Positions 10,359-20,072 of a stretch of DNA of 64,000 nt are shown here, one piece after another. The translations under genes were made by a program, and so were the position numbers. The stretch spans positions 1-64,000 of the forward strand of contig CATLBO010000003.1 of the NCBI GenBank assembly GCA_949879025.1, read 5' to 3'. The notes under the pieces were generated by a model. That model was not told the origin of the DNA, ran no database searches, and saw nothing but the letters and a program-made list of their open reading frames with translations. The stretch's first letter is position 1; every line of letters starts with the position of its first letter. The DNA comes from an uncultured Hungatella sp. Its GTDB lineage: Bacteria; Bacillota; Clostridia; Lachnospirales; Lachnospiraceae.

Positions 10359-11075
10359 ATGGCAGAAAAACAACGGGTGCTTATCGTTGACGATGATGCC
10401 AATATTGCAGAGCTGATTTCGCTCTATTTAATAAAAGAATGTTATGAAACCTTAATTGTCCATGACGGAGAGGAGGCCCTTCGGGTATTCAAAGAATTTA
10501 AGCCCAACATTATCCTTCTTGATCTGATGCTTCCCGGCATTGACGGGTATCAAGTATGCCGAGAGCTGCGGACCACTTCCCAGGTTCCCATAATTATGCT
10601 TTCCGCCAAAGGGGAAATTTTCGACAAGGTATTAGGTCTGGAGCTGGGGGCTGACGATTATATGATCAAACCCTTTGATTCAAAAGAACTGGTGGCCCGG
10701 GTTAAAGCCGTGCTGCGCCGTTACCATGCCGTTCCTGCCGCTCCTTCCGTCCCTGCCGCCCCAGAGCAGCAGGGCGACTATGTGGAATACCAAAACCTGA
10801 TTGTCAATCTTACCAACTATTCCGTAACCTACAATGGCCGCACCGTAGAAATGCCTCCTAAGGAACTGGAGCTTTTGTATTTTCTTGCCTCCTCCCCCAA
10901 CCAGGTATTTACCAGGGAACAGCTTTTGGACCATATCTGGGGATATGAATATATCGGCGATACCAGAACCGTGGACGTCCATATTAAAAGGCTGCGGGAA
11001 AAAATCAAGGATAATGAAAACTGGGCGCTGACTACCGTGTGGGGCATTGGATATAAGTTTGAGGTAAAGCGCTGA
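10359..11075 (+). CDS. OmpR/PhoB-family response regulator
   Basis: RVLIVDDDANIAELIS, ILLDLMLPGIDGYQVC, C-terminal winged helix DTRTVDVHIKRLREKI. Confidence 0.93.
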   Translation: MAEKQRVLIVDDDANIAELISLYLIKECYETLIVHDGEEALRVFKEFKPNIILLDLMLPGIDGYQVCRELRTTSQVPIIMLSAKGEIFDKVLGLELGADDYMIKPFDSKELVARVKAVLRRYHAVPAAPSVPAAPEQQGDYVEYQNLIVNLTNYSVTYNGRTVEMPPKELELLYFLASSPNQVFTREQLLDHIWGYEYIGDTRTVDVHIKRLREKIKDNENWALTTVWGIGYKFEVKR

Positions 11076-11081
11076 TATATT

Positions 11082-12488
11082 ATGAAACATTCCTTATATT
11101 ACAAATTTATTTTAGGTTATCTTATATTCGGCCTTTTAGGTTTCTGCGCCGTAGCAACCGTAGCTTCGGAACTGACCTACGAGCAGCTTATGAAAGAAGA
11201 ATCCGAAACATTGTACGACGAAGCCAGTCTCCTGGCTTCCAGCTACAGCCAGGTATATAAAGGCAGAAATCTGAATATTGCCTCCGCTTATCCTCAAATG
11301 GAGGCCGTAGCCGCTTATCTCAGAGCAGAAATATGGGTTGTAAACCGCAGCGGCACCATAGTGGTAAACAGCAGCGATTCCCAGCGGGTGGGAGAGCAGA
11401 TCCAGGGGTTTGACCCAACGTTTAACGGCAACCGGCCTTATGGAATCGGCACTTATAATGGTTGCTTTTCCGAAGATGTTATGACTGTGTCTGCCCCTAT
11501 TACAGGCAATTACACCACCTATGGTTATGTGCTGATCCATTTGCCTCTAAGGCAGATTACAGGGACAAAAGACCGCTTTCTTAATATCTTATATATTGTA
11601 TCCGGCATTATTTTCGCCTTGTCACTGATCATTCTGCTGGTATTTACTGCAACCGTGTATATTCCTCTTAAAAAGATTACGGAAGCTGCTAATCAATATG
11701 CGGAAGGCAACCTAAAATATAAAATCGCCATACGCACCCAGGACGAAATGGGCTATCTGGCGGCAACTTTAAATTTCATGTCTGATGAGCTGGACAAAAT
11801 GGAAGAATATCAGCGGACTTTCATCGCCAATATATCCCATGATTTCCGCTCCCCCCTTACATCCATTAAAGGATATCTGGAGGCCATCCTGGACGGTACC
11901 ATTCCTCCGGAAATGTATGAAAAGTATCTTACACGGGTAATTTCTGAGACTGACCGGCTGAACAAGCTGACTCAGGGGCTTCTTACATTAAACTCTTTAG
12001 ACAGCAAGGGTTACCTGTCCAGAACCAACTTTGACATTAATCGGATTATTAAAGATACGGCAGCTTCCTTTGAGGGAACCTGCGATACAAAGAATATTGT
12101 GCTGGATCTGACCTTCTCTGAAACCATCACCCTGGTATATGCTGACCTTGGGAAGATTCAGCAGGTTCTGTATAACCTGATTGACAATGCCATCAAATTC
12201 AGCAGCCAGGATTCCGTTATTTACATTCAGACCTCCATTAAATATGAGAAGGTTTTTGTGTCAGTAAAGGATACAGGCGTAGGAATTCCCAAAGAAAGCC
12301 TGAAAAAAATATGGGAAAGATTTTATAAAAGCGACCAGTCCCGCGGCAAAGATAAAAAAGGAACCGGCCTGGGACTTGCTATTGTAAAAGAGATTATCCA
12401 GAATCATGGGGAAACCATTGATGTGATCAGTACAGAGGATGTGGGGACAGAATTTATTTTTACGCTGCCTCGCGCTTCTGTAACCTGA
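11082..12488 (+). CDS. Membrane sensor histidine kinase (HAMP, HisKA, HATPase)
   Basis: FIANISHDFRSPLTSIKGYLEAILDG (H-box), NLIDNAIKFS (N-box), DTGVGIPKESL, GTGLGLAIVKEI. Confidence 0.93.
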   Translation: MKHSLYYKFILGYLIFGLLGFCAVATVASELTYEQLMKEESETLYDEASLLASSYSQVYKGRNLNIASAYPQMEAVAAYLRAEIWVVNRSGTIVVNSSDSQRVGEQIQGFDPTFNGNRPYGIGTYNGCFSEDVMTVSAPITGNYTTYGYVLIHLPLRQITGTKDRFLNILYIVSGIIFALSLIILLVFTATVYIPLKKITEAANQYAEGNLKYKIAIRTQDEMGYLAATLNFMSDELDKMEEYQRTFIANISHDFRSPLTSIKGYLEAILDGTIPPEMYEKYLTRVISETDRLNKLTQGLLTLNSLDSKGYLSRTNFDINRIIKDTAASFEGTCDTKNIVLDLTFSETITLVYADLGKIQQVLYNLIDNAIKFSSQDSVIYIQTSIKYEKVFVSVKDTGVGIPKESLKKIWERFYKSDQSRGKDKKGTGLGLAIVKEIIQNHGETIDVISTEDVGTEFIFTLPRASVT

Positions 12489-12680
12489 TTTTGAATTCCA
12501 AGGCATATTTCTGCGCTCTGCAGCATGTCGGATAATGCTTTCTGTCACATATGTTCTGCGCTTTGTAAAAGATCTTCGTCTGATAAGCAGAAACAAGGCA
12601 GGATTCATGAAGAACAGAAAGCATTCTTCCTCCATTACAGAAGCCGCCAAGGCGTTCCCAGCGGCTTCTAACCCATATCA

Positions 12681-13868
12681 CTATATTTCCTGTGTATTGT
12701 TGTTTCGATATTTTTTTAAAATCCTGTTAATCCTTCCTGTAGGATTCAGCAGCTCGCTTAAAGATGCGTCATGATTCAGATTATCAATAATCAATGCAAT
12801 ATATTTGCTCATATCCACATTCGTATAATAAGGCTTGGACAGCAGTTCCGGACTCTGGTATACCAGATTCGTAGTCAGTATCCTGTCAATAATCCCATCT
12901 TCATAAAATTTATCAAACTTCTTCAGCCCATTGGTAAACAGCCCGAACGTGGAGAAAATAAACACTTTCCTTGCTTTTCTCCTCTTAAGTTCTGCAGCTA
13001 CGTCCTGCATGCTCTCACCAGAAGAAATCATGTCATCCACAATAATTACGTCTTTCCCTTCCACGCTGCTGCCTAAAAACTCATGAGCCACAATGGGATT
13101 CCTTCCATCCACTATCTTCGTATAATCCCGGCGCTTATAAAACATACCCATGTCCAGACCCAGCACGTTGGCAAAGTACACCGCACGGCTCATGCCGCCT
13201 TCATCCGGGCTGATAACCATCATATGATCGCTGTCAATCTGCAGATCCGTCTCCACTTTCAACAGATGCTTAATAAACTGATATGTGGGCTGAACAGTTT
13301 CAAATCCCTTTCGCGGAATCGCATTCTGCACCCTGGGATCATGAGCGTCAAAGGTAATGATATTCTCCACCCCCATATTAGCCAGTTCCTGCAGTGCCAG
13401 CGCACAGTCCAAAGACTCCCTGCTGGAACGCTTGTGCTGTCTTCCCTCATATAAAAACGGCATAATCACATTGATTCTCCGGGCCTTTCCGGCCGCTGCC
13501 GCAATAATCCTTTTTAAATCCTGAAAATGGTCATCCGGAGACATATGGTTCGTCATCCCACACAGAGAATACGTCAGGCTGTAATTACATACGTCAACCA
13601 TGATATACAAGTCATCACCGCGGACAGATTCCTCCAGAGCGCCTTTGGCTTCGCCGGAACCAAACCTGGGGGTCTTTGCTTCAATAATATAAGAATCTCT
13701 CTGATAGCCTGCAAATGCAATTGTAGATTTGTGTTCGCTTTCTCTCTCTCTTCTCCAGGTCACAAGATAATCATTAACTCTCTTCCCCAATTCCGTACAG
13801 CTCTTCAGCGGAACCAGCCCAAGGGGACCAACCGGAATCGTTTCAATGGTTTTCTCTTCGTATATCAT
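12681..13868 (-). CDS. prs: Ribose-phosphate pyrophosphokinase
   Basis: MPFLYEGRQHKRSSRESLDCALALQELANMGVENIITFDAHDPRVQNAIP, VISPDEGGMSRA, KDVIIVDDMISSGESM. Confidence 0.88.
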   Translation of the reverse strand: MIYEEKTIETIPVGPLGLVPLKSCTELGKRVNDYLVTWRRERESEHKSTIAFAGYQRDSYIIEAKTPRFGSGEAKGALEESVRGDDLYIMVDVCNYSLTYSLCGMTNHMSPDDHFQDLKRIIAAAAGKARRINVIMPFLYEGRQHKRSSRESLDCALALQELANMGVENIITFDAHDPRVQNAIPRKGFETVQPTYQFIKHLLKVETDLQIDSDHMMVISPDEGGMSRAVYFANVLGLDMGMFYKRRDYTKIVDGRNPIVAHEFLGSSVEGKDVIIVDDMISSGESMQDVAAELKRRKARKVFIFSTFGLFTNGLKKFDKFYEDGIIDRILTTNLVYQSPELLSKPYYTNVDMSKYIALIIDNLNHDASLSELLNPTGRINRILKKYRNNNTQEI

Positions 13869-13940
13869 CTTTTTCCTCCATCTATGTGGTTTGATCTGAC
13901 ACGTATTTTATATCATTATGTGTCGAAATAGTCAATACGA

Positions 13941-14921
13941 TCATCGTTTTTTTGTCCTGATATCACCGCCGTACAAAGGAATAATCGAATAATGGCTGAT
14001 AATTCTCGAAGAAATCCTGTCCGAATAAGTATCCCGAAGCATGTCCATGGACAGGTTCGTGGAAATAATGGTTCCCTTCTTCCCAATCAGGCGCTCATTA
14101 ATACAGTAAAACAACTGGGACGACACAAAACTGTTGTTTAATTCTGTCCCCAGATCGTCGATAATCAGCAAATCACAATCCAGAATATACTGATACATAT
14201 CCTGCATGTCCTCTTCTGTGTCATGATAAAACTTATTCTTGGAAAAAACATCAAACAGATCACTGGATGACAGATAAATCACCGACTGATACCTGTCAAT
14301 CAGTTCCTTGGCAATACAGTTTGTAAGAAAGGTTTTGCCTACTCCCGTACTGCCTGTAAAAATCAGATTCCCTCCTTTAGCCGCAAAGCCTTCCACATAC
14401 TCTCTGCACCACCCATAGACCTGTTTCATGTAGTCAGCAACAGTCATTCCTATCTGCGGAATTACTTCCTTATTGTCATAATATTTAAAAGTAAACGAGG
14501 AAAAATTTTCCCTGCCTAAAATCTCCTGAATATTGGATTGGGAATACAAAAGAGTGATTTCTTCCTTTTTAAAGCACTGGCATTTTTTCCCCTCCATATA
14601 TCCTGTATCCTGGCATTTAGGACAATGGTAATGCATCTCCATATAGTCCGGTGCATAACCGTATGCCTCAAGAAGCACTGCCTTCTGCTCTCTCAAATCT
14701 TCAAGCTGATGTCTCAGCACCTGCCGGGCTCTGCCATCCCCGTCCAAAATCCGGCGGGCGCAGGCCACAGCCTGAGTACTTATGGTATCATCAATCTGAC
14801 GGATCTGAGGTATCCTCTCATAAACTTCCCTGACCCGTCTGTCCTGTTCATATTTATTTTGAAACTGCCGCTGATTATAAATCCGCATAATGGCATTGTA
14901 TTGGGAATTACTTAGGGACAT
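13941..14921 (-). CDS. DnaI/DnaC-like replicative helicase loader ATPase
   Basis: Zn motif CPKCQDTGYMEGKKCQC; Walker A LIFTGSTGVGKTFLTNCIAKEL; Walker B LLIIDDLGTEL. Confidence 0.88.
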   Translation of the reverse strand: MSLSNSQYNAIMRIYNQRQFQNKYEQDRRVREVYERIPQIRQIDDTISTQAVACARRILDGDGRARQVLRHQLEDLREQKAVLLEAYGYAPDYMEMHYHCPKCQDTGYMEGKKCQCFKKEEITLLYSQSNIQEILGRENFSSFTFKYYDNKEVIPQIGMTVADYMKQVYGWCREYVEGFAAKGGNLIFTGSTGVGKTFLTNCIAKELIDRYQSVIYLSSSDLFDVFSKNKFYHDTEEDMQDMYQYILDCDLLIIDDLGTELNNSFVSSQLFYCINERLIGKKGTIISTNLSMDMLRDTYSDRISSRIISHYSIIPLYGGDIRTKKR

Positions 14922-14997
14922 AACTACTCCTTGCCGGATTCCGGCTGCAATGCAATCGTACTAAGTGTCCGGGTTATAATGAATCGGTCTTTTTGCT

Positions 14998-16212
14998 TTA
15001 CGAATCCCCAAGCCGCTCCTTCAGCCGCTCCAGTACCATAGCATCATAGTTTGTGTTGCGCTGCTCAAAATTATGGAACTGGTTTTTCGAAGGTTTCACT
15101 GGCACTCCTGCCTTATTCCCTCTTTTGCTGTCCCGCTGCTGATCCATTTTCTGTATGTCAGCCATAATCCGGACTCCGCCTTTTTTCCAGTCAGTAAGAA
15201 TCTTATCAGCATAGGAGAAGCTGGGCTTGTGAATGGCCTTCAGGGTCCTGCTGCAGGCCTCCAGGACGATCTCCTTTGTAAATCCAAACTCGCGGAACCA
15301 TTTCCGTATCATCTCCTGCTCCGAATCCCCTGGCCGTCTGTCACTGATGCCGAAAGCCCGCATCACTGCAAATCCCTCCTTCGAAAATGCAGCTGTATAC
15401 CCTTTGGCTTCGTCTACGGTTTCAATGCCTTTCTCATGCCAGTTAATAGCAACAGATTCCAGATAACGGATGCTGCTGTGTCCGTTCTGAACACAATATT
15501 CCACTAAATATTCCAAAACTTCCGCTGACATATGCAGAGCATCATAAAGATATGCAAACACCTCGCACTCCCTTGGCGTAAATATCTTGTCCATATATTT
15601 CTGCGAGATATACAGAAGCTGGGTAAAGTCCTCCTGGCCTGCCAGACGGCTTACCTGCTCCGGAGTGTACGTCTTTCGGGCCGTCAATGGCTGCTTTGCC
15701 TGAGCCGGGACAGCGTTTTCTTTTGTACCCTGAGAAGGGGGCAATTGCTGCTGTCTGGAAGCAGGCAATGCTCCCTCTCCATTTCCGCCTTCAGCGCCTG
15801 CTGTCAATGGGATTCTACCATAATTACTGTTCCCCTTTTCTTCCGGAACAGCAGTCCTGTTTAAACCGCTTCCTCTCTTGTCCGGAACCATGGATTTATC
15901 CGAAAGAAAAGATGCTCCCTGCGGCATTCCTGCTTTTTCCGGAATGTCTGCCTTTTGAAAGCCTTTTTCACCGCTTCCAAAGCCTTTTTCCTCCTCCAGC
16001 ACCCCCTGCCGCACCCAATAGCCTACGGCTCTCTTTACATCCGACTCCGTATGGTTCAGGTCATCGGCAATCTGTCCCACATCCAGCCCCCGTCCTTCAT
16101 GCCGCAGAATATACAGATATACCTTTACATATTCCCCATTCGCTCCTGCCATGTATTTGTCAATAAACTCATTGGAAACCATGGTAGCATTCAGTTTCAA
16201 GCAACTTTTCAT
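14998..16212 (-). CDS. DnaD-domain replication initiation protein
   Basis: N-terminal winged-helix-like region; repeated DnaD-like segments ECEVFAYLYDALHMSAEVLEYLVEYCVQNGHSSIRYLESVAINWHEKGI and ...KEIVLEACSRTLKAIHKPSFSYADKILTDWKKGGV; adjacent to the loader gene. Confidence 0.85.
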   Translation of the reverse strand: MKSCLKLNATMVSNEFIDKYMAGANGEYVKVYLYILRHEGRGLDVGQIADDLNHTESDVKRAVGYWVRQGVLEEEKGFGSGEKGFQKADIPEKAGMPQGASFLSDKSMVPDKRGSGLNRTAVPEEKGNSNYGRIPLTAGAEGGNGEGALPASRQQQLPPSQGTKENAVPAQAKQPLTARKTYTPEQVSRLAGQEDFTQLLYISQKYMDKIFTPRECEVFAYLYDALHMSAEVLEYLVEYCVQNGHSSIRYLESVAINWHEKGIETVDEAKGYTAAFSKEGFAVMRAFGISDRRPGDSEQEMIRKWFREFGFTKEIVLEACSRTLKAIHKPSFSYADKILTDWKKGGVRIMADIQKMDQQRDSKRGNKAGVPVKPSKNQFHNFEQRNTNYDAMVLERLKERLGDS

Positions 16213-16286
16213 ATCCGCAGTTCACCCTGTCTTTCTTCTCTTTTCCCATCATACCATATGTCTCCAAAAAAGAAAATAGCCGGAAT

Positions 16287-16483
16287 TTATCCACCATCCT
16301 ATTGTGGATAATGTGGATAATGTGGACGCCAGGTCAACATAATCTTGAAAATACTGTCGTTTCCTGTCGAAACTCCCGTAAATAACGGATTTCCAAATTG
16401 GCTGACGATTTATTATGTAAATTAAAAAATCCACAGTAGTTTTCGACGGAAAATGTTGAAAACTCTGTGGATAATGTGGATAA
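16287..16483. promoter_or_regulatory. DnaA-box cluster upstream of dnaD/helicase-loader genes
   Basis: Exact TGTGGATAA (reverse complement of TTATCCACA) at 16303-16311, 16312-16320, 16466-16474, 16475-16483; near-matches TTATCCACC 16287-16295, AAATCCACA 16427-16435, TGTGGACGC 16321-16329. Confidence 0.8.
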
Positions 16484-16484
16484 C

Positions 16485-17873
16485 TCACTTCCCAAGAAGG
16501 TTTTCCCCCACTTTTACGATATCTCCGGCCCCCATAGTTATCAACAGATCACCCTTGACACAATTTTCTAAAATAAATGTCTCGATTTCATCAAACGATG
16601 AAAAATAGTGGGCCTTTGTACCCAAAGCCTCTATTTTTGCGGCGATATCCCCAGAACTGATGCCCAAATCATCGGTTTCCCTGGCTGCATAAATATCTGC
16701 CAATACCACCTCGTCCGCTTCCGCCAGGCTCCTGGCAAACTCATCAAGAAATGCTTTTGTCCTGGTATACGTGTGGGGCTGGAACACGCACCACAGCTTT
16801 TTATGCGGATAATTCTTTGCCGCTGCCAGAGTAGCCGCTATCTCCCTTGGATGGTGCGCATAATCATCAATAATGGTAACCCCGCAGATCTCTCCCTTTT
16901 TCTCAAATCTGCGATCCGTTCCCGCAAAATCCGCCAGACCTTTCTTAATATGTTCCAAGCTGACCCCCAGTTCCCGGCAAAGCGCAATAGCTGCCAGCGC
17001 ATTGAAAACATTATGCTCCCCTGGCACTCCTAAAGTAATCCTCTCTGCTTTCTCGCCGTGAATCAGCAGGTCAAAAGTATCCCTGGAATACTCATCATAC
17101 GTAATATGCCCTGCGCTGTAATCGCTGCCCTGATTCTTCCCCACTGTTACAATGCGGCATTTCAGCCCTTCTGTAATCTGCTGATACATGTCAATATCAC
17201 TGTTAATAATCAGCACGCCGTCTTTTGGCAGCTTCTCTGCAAACTTCCGGAATGAACTGCGGATATGGTTAATATCCTTAAAATAGTCCAAGTGATCCTC
17301 CTCAATATTCAGAATCACTGCCATATTAGGGAAAAAGGACAAAAAGCTGTCTGTATACTCGCAGGCCTCTGTAACAAAAATGTCAGATCCGCCTACCCGG
17401 ATATTGCCTCCAATAGAATGAAGAATCCCTCCAACCGATATGGTTGGGTCCTTGTCTGCAGCCAAAAGAATATCCGCCGCCATGGATGTGGTAGTGGTCT
17501 TCCCGTGAGTTCCTGCAATTGCTGCCGCATATCTGTAGTTCTTCATCATCTGTCCCAAAAGCTGGGCTCGGCTCAGCATAGGAATGCCTGCCTCCTTAAC
17601 TGCCTGATACTCAGGATTATCTGAATGTACAGCCGCCGTATAGACAGCCACGCAGATCCTCCTGCCCAGTTCCTCAATATTGGATGCCTGCTGCCCATAA
17701 AAAATTTGGGCCCCTTTTGCCTTCAAATGTTCTGTCAGTTCTGATTTATGAGAATCTGAACCGGATACTTGGAAGCCCTCTTCCATGAGAACCTCCGCCA
17801 GGCCGCTCATGCTGATGCCCCCGATTCCAATAAAATGTACATGCTCCGGTTTTTGAAAATCTATCTGATACAT
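16485..17873 (-). CDS. murC: UDP-N-acetylmuramate--L-alanine ligase
   Basis: VHFIGIGGISMSGLAEVL, AIAGTHGKTTTTSM, DDYAHHPREIAATL. Confidence 0.95.
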   Translation of the reverse strand: MYQIDFQKPEHVHFIGIGGISMSGLAEVLMEEGFQVSGSDSHKSELTEHLKAKGAQIFYGQQASNIEELGRRICVAVYTAAVHSDNPEYQAVKEAGIPMLSRAQLLGQMMKNYRYAAAIAGTHGKTTTTSMAADILLAADKDPTISVGGILHSIGGNIRVGGSDIFVTEACEYTDSFLSFFPNMAVILNIEEDHLDYFKDINHIRSSFRKFAEKLPKDGVLIINSDIDMYQQITEGLKCRIVTVGKNQGSDYSAGHITYDEYSRDTFDLLIHGEKAERITLGVPGEHNVFNALAAIALCRELGVSLEHIKKGLADFAGTDRRFEKKGEICGVTIIDDYAHHPREIAATLAAAKNYPHKKLWCVFQPHTYTRTKAFLDEFARSLAEADEVVLADIYAARETDDLGISSGDIAAKIEALGTKAHYFSSFDEIETFILENCVKGDLLITMGAGDIVKVGENLLGK

Positions 17874-18136
17874 ACTGGCCTCCGCCTTTTCCTTAATTTA
17901 GGGCAGAGAAAATCCACCCTTTTCTTATTATAATAAAAAAAGATGGGAAAATCTACAGATTCTCCCCTCTTTCTTTTATTCCCATATTTTTCCTTAATTC
18001 TCTTCCGCTAAAATTCCATTTATGTCCCTGGCCACACCACACGATATTGTGCTGACCATTTGGCATTACATGCAATTATCTCTTTATGTTATTTTGTGGG
18101 GAACTTCACTGTTCCAGCCGCCAGGCAAAGACCGTC

Positions 18137-19102
18137 TTACTGCTTTCCCGCTTTCATCTCCTCCATTGTGGGATAAGAAGCAATAGCCCCATGCTTTGTA
18201 ACGCTGATACCGCAGAACCTATTGGCAAATTCCAAATAATCCGCCATCTTCTCTCCTGTCACCTGTTCCAGGATGTCCGCCGTCACATGGTCTTTGGCCA
18301 GGCAGTGCAAAAAGGAACCAATAAACCCGTCCCCGGCTCCTGTAGTGTCCAACGCCTTCACTCTCTTCCCTGCTGCCGCACCTTTATTATGAGCCGTATA
18401 ACACTCTGCCCCGTCGGAACCCTTTGTATAGATTACCATGCGGGTATTGCCTTTCAAAAGCCCGGGAAGCGCCTTCTCAATATCACTGCATCCTGTAATA
18501 AACTCCAGCTCTTCATCCGATATTTTCAGCACATGGGCAAGAGGCATAAATTCCAAAACCGCCTCCCGCAGTTTTCCCGTATCTGCCCATAGCTGCAGAC
18601 GCAGATTCGGGTCAAAGCTAATGAGGGCCCCTTTCTTAACTGCATACTGAATAGCCTTTCTGTGAGCTTCCTTCATAGGAAAATCCCCCAGCGACACCGA
18701 ACAGAAATGAAGGGCAAAGGCATCTTCAAACCACTCTTCTTTCACATCTTCCGGCCTCAAAAGCATATCCGCCCCTGGTTTCCGGTAAAAGGAAAACTCT
18801 CGATTCCCGTCGCCTTTAAGCGCCACAAAAGCCAGCGAAGTATTCGCCTCTTTTGTCCGCTTTACATACTGGCATCCAATCCCACAGGCCACAAACTCAT
18901 CTACAATCTTATCCCCAAAGGGATCATCCCCCAGCTGAGTTATCATGGCTGCTTCCCCGCCTAGTTTCACAAAAGCTCCGCACACATTAGCCGGCGCCCC
19001 GCCTACAGCAGGCTGAAACCCCTTCACATTCTTTAGCTCTTTCCCAGTCTCCTCTGGAATACAATCAATCAGCGCCTCGCCGATTGCCAGCAGTCTCTTC
19101 AT
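18137..19102 (-). CDS. PfkB-family carbohydrate kinase (fructokinase-like)
   Basis: GGAPANVCGAFVKLGGEAAMITQLGDDPFG; C-terminal DTTGAGDGFIGSFLHCL. Confidence 0.88.
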   Translation of the reverse strand: MKRLLAIGEALIDCIPEETGKELKNVKGFQPAVGGAPANVCGAFVKLGGEAAMITQLGDDPFGDKIVDEFVACGIGCQYVKRTKEANTSLAFVALKGDGNREFSFYRKPGADMLLRPEDVKEEWFEDAFALHFCSVSLGDFPMKEAHRKAIQYAVKKGALISFDPNLRLQLWADTGKLREAVLEFMPLAHVLKISDEELEFITGCSDIEKALPGLLKGNTRMVIYTKGSDGAECYTAHNKGAAAGKRVKALDTTGAGDGFIGSFLHCLAKDHVTADILEQVTGEKMADYLEFANRFCGISVTKHGAIASYPTMEEMKAGKQ

Positions 19103-19215
19103 AATTCTATTGCCTCCTCTGCATAATTATAATTTACCGAATTTTCCCCATTTTCGGCCCCTTGCTTCATGATCCATGGACTCCCTGCCTTTGCCCGAGG
19201 GAATCCCTGCATCTC

Positions 19216-19902
19216 TTATTTCCCGCCTGTCGGAATAAATCTGGCAATTCTCCCTGCAAACTCTGCGATGTTCTGCGTCTGCAAAATCACTTTCCCCGGC
19301 CCCACAAGCCTTGTTAAAAACAGTCCTTCGCCGCCAAAGAAAATATTTCCCAGACCTTTCACGGTCTCAATCTCATACCCAACCGTCTTCTCAAAGGCCA
19401 CCACATTGCCGGTATCTACTTTAAGCACTTCTCCTGCATCCAGATGTTTTTCCACCATATCCCCATCAATCTCCAGGAAAGCCATCCCCTGTCCGTTTAT
19501 ATCCTGCAGAATAAATCCTTCGCCGCCAAAAAGCCCTGCCGAAAACTTTTTGGTAAATGTAATATCAAGATTAACGCTGTCCTGAGCACACAAAAAAGCA
19601 CCTTTCTGGCAGATAAGCCCCCCATTTACGCTGACATCTACAGGCAGAATCCGCCCTGCCACCGTGGAAGCAAATGCAATCATTGCTCCTGCCCTTTCTG
19701 CCCGGTATGTGGCCATAAACAGGGACTCTCCAGAAAACATGCGCCCCAGCCCTTTCATCAATCCTCCTTTCGTGTTAGTGGACATCTCTACCCCGTCTGT
19801 CATCCAGGCCATGCCTCCGGACTGCGTATACATGCTTTCCCCCGGCGCATCAAACATCACCTCAATGGCTGGCATCGTATCTCCAATTACCCGATACTGC
19901 AT
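19216..19902 (-). CDS. AIM24 / TIGR00266 family protein
   Basis: Gly-rich beta repeats: GGLMKGLGRMFSGESLFMATYRAE, FGGEGFILQDINGQG, IFFGGEGLFLTRLVGPGKVILQT. Confidence 0.85.
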   Translation of the reverse strand: MQYRVIGDTMPAIEVMFDAPGESMYTQSGGMAWMTDGVEMSTNTKGGLMKGLGRMFSGESLFMATYRAERAGAMIAFASTVAGRILPVDVSVNGGLICQKGAFLCAQDSVNLDITFTKKFSAGLFGGEGFILQDINGQGMAFLEIDGDMVEKHLDAGEVLKVDTGNVVAFEKTVGYEIETVKGLGNIFFGGEGLFLTRLVGPGKVILQTQNIAEFAGRIARFIPTGGK

Positions 19903-20072
19903 GAAATAATTCTCCCCTTTCCCAGTTAAATCCTGTTATTATTTTAATCTTATCGCATACAGAAAAATGATTCAAGTTTTTTGCTCTTTTTTTACAAAAT
20001 TTTTCAATTTATATGCCATTTTTACATATTTTGTTTTATAATAAAATCATCAATAAGAAAGGATTCTTTGAC

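Noticed and set aside
16249-16488. 79-aa minus-strand ORF across the murC-dnaD gap
   Set aside because: It covers the DnaA-box array; composition is not protein-like, there is no ribosome-binding site, and the repeats explain the open frame.
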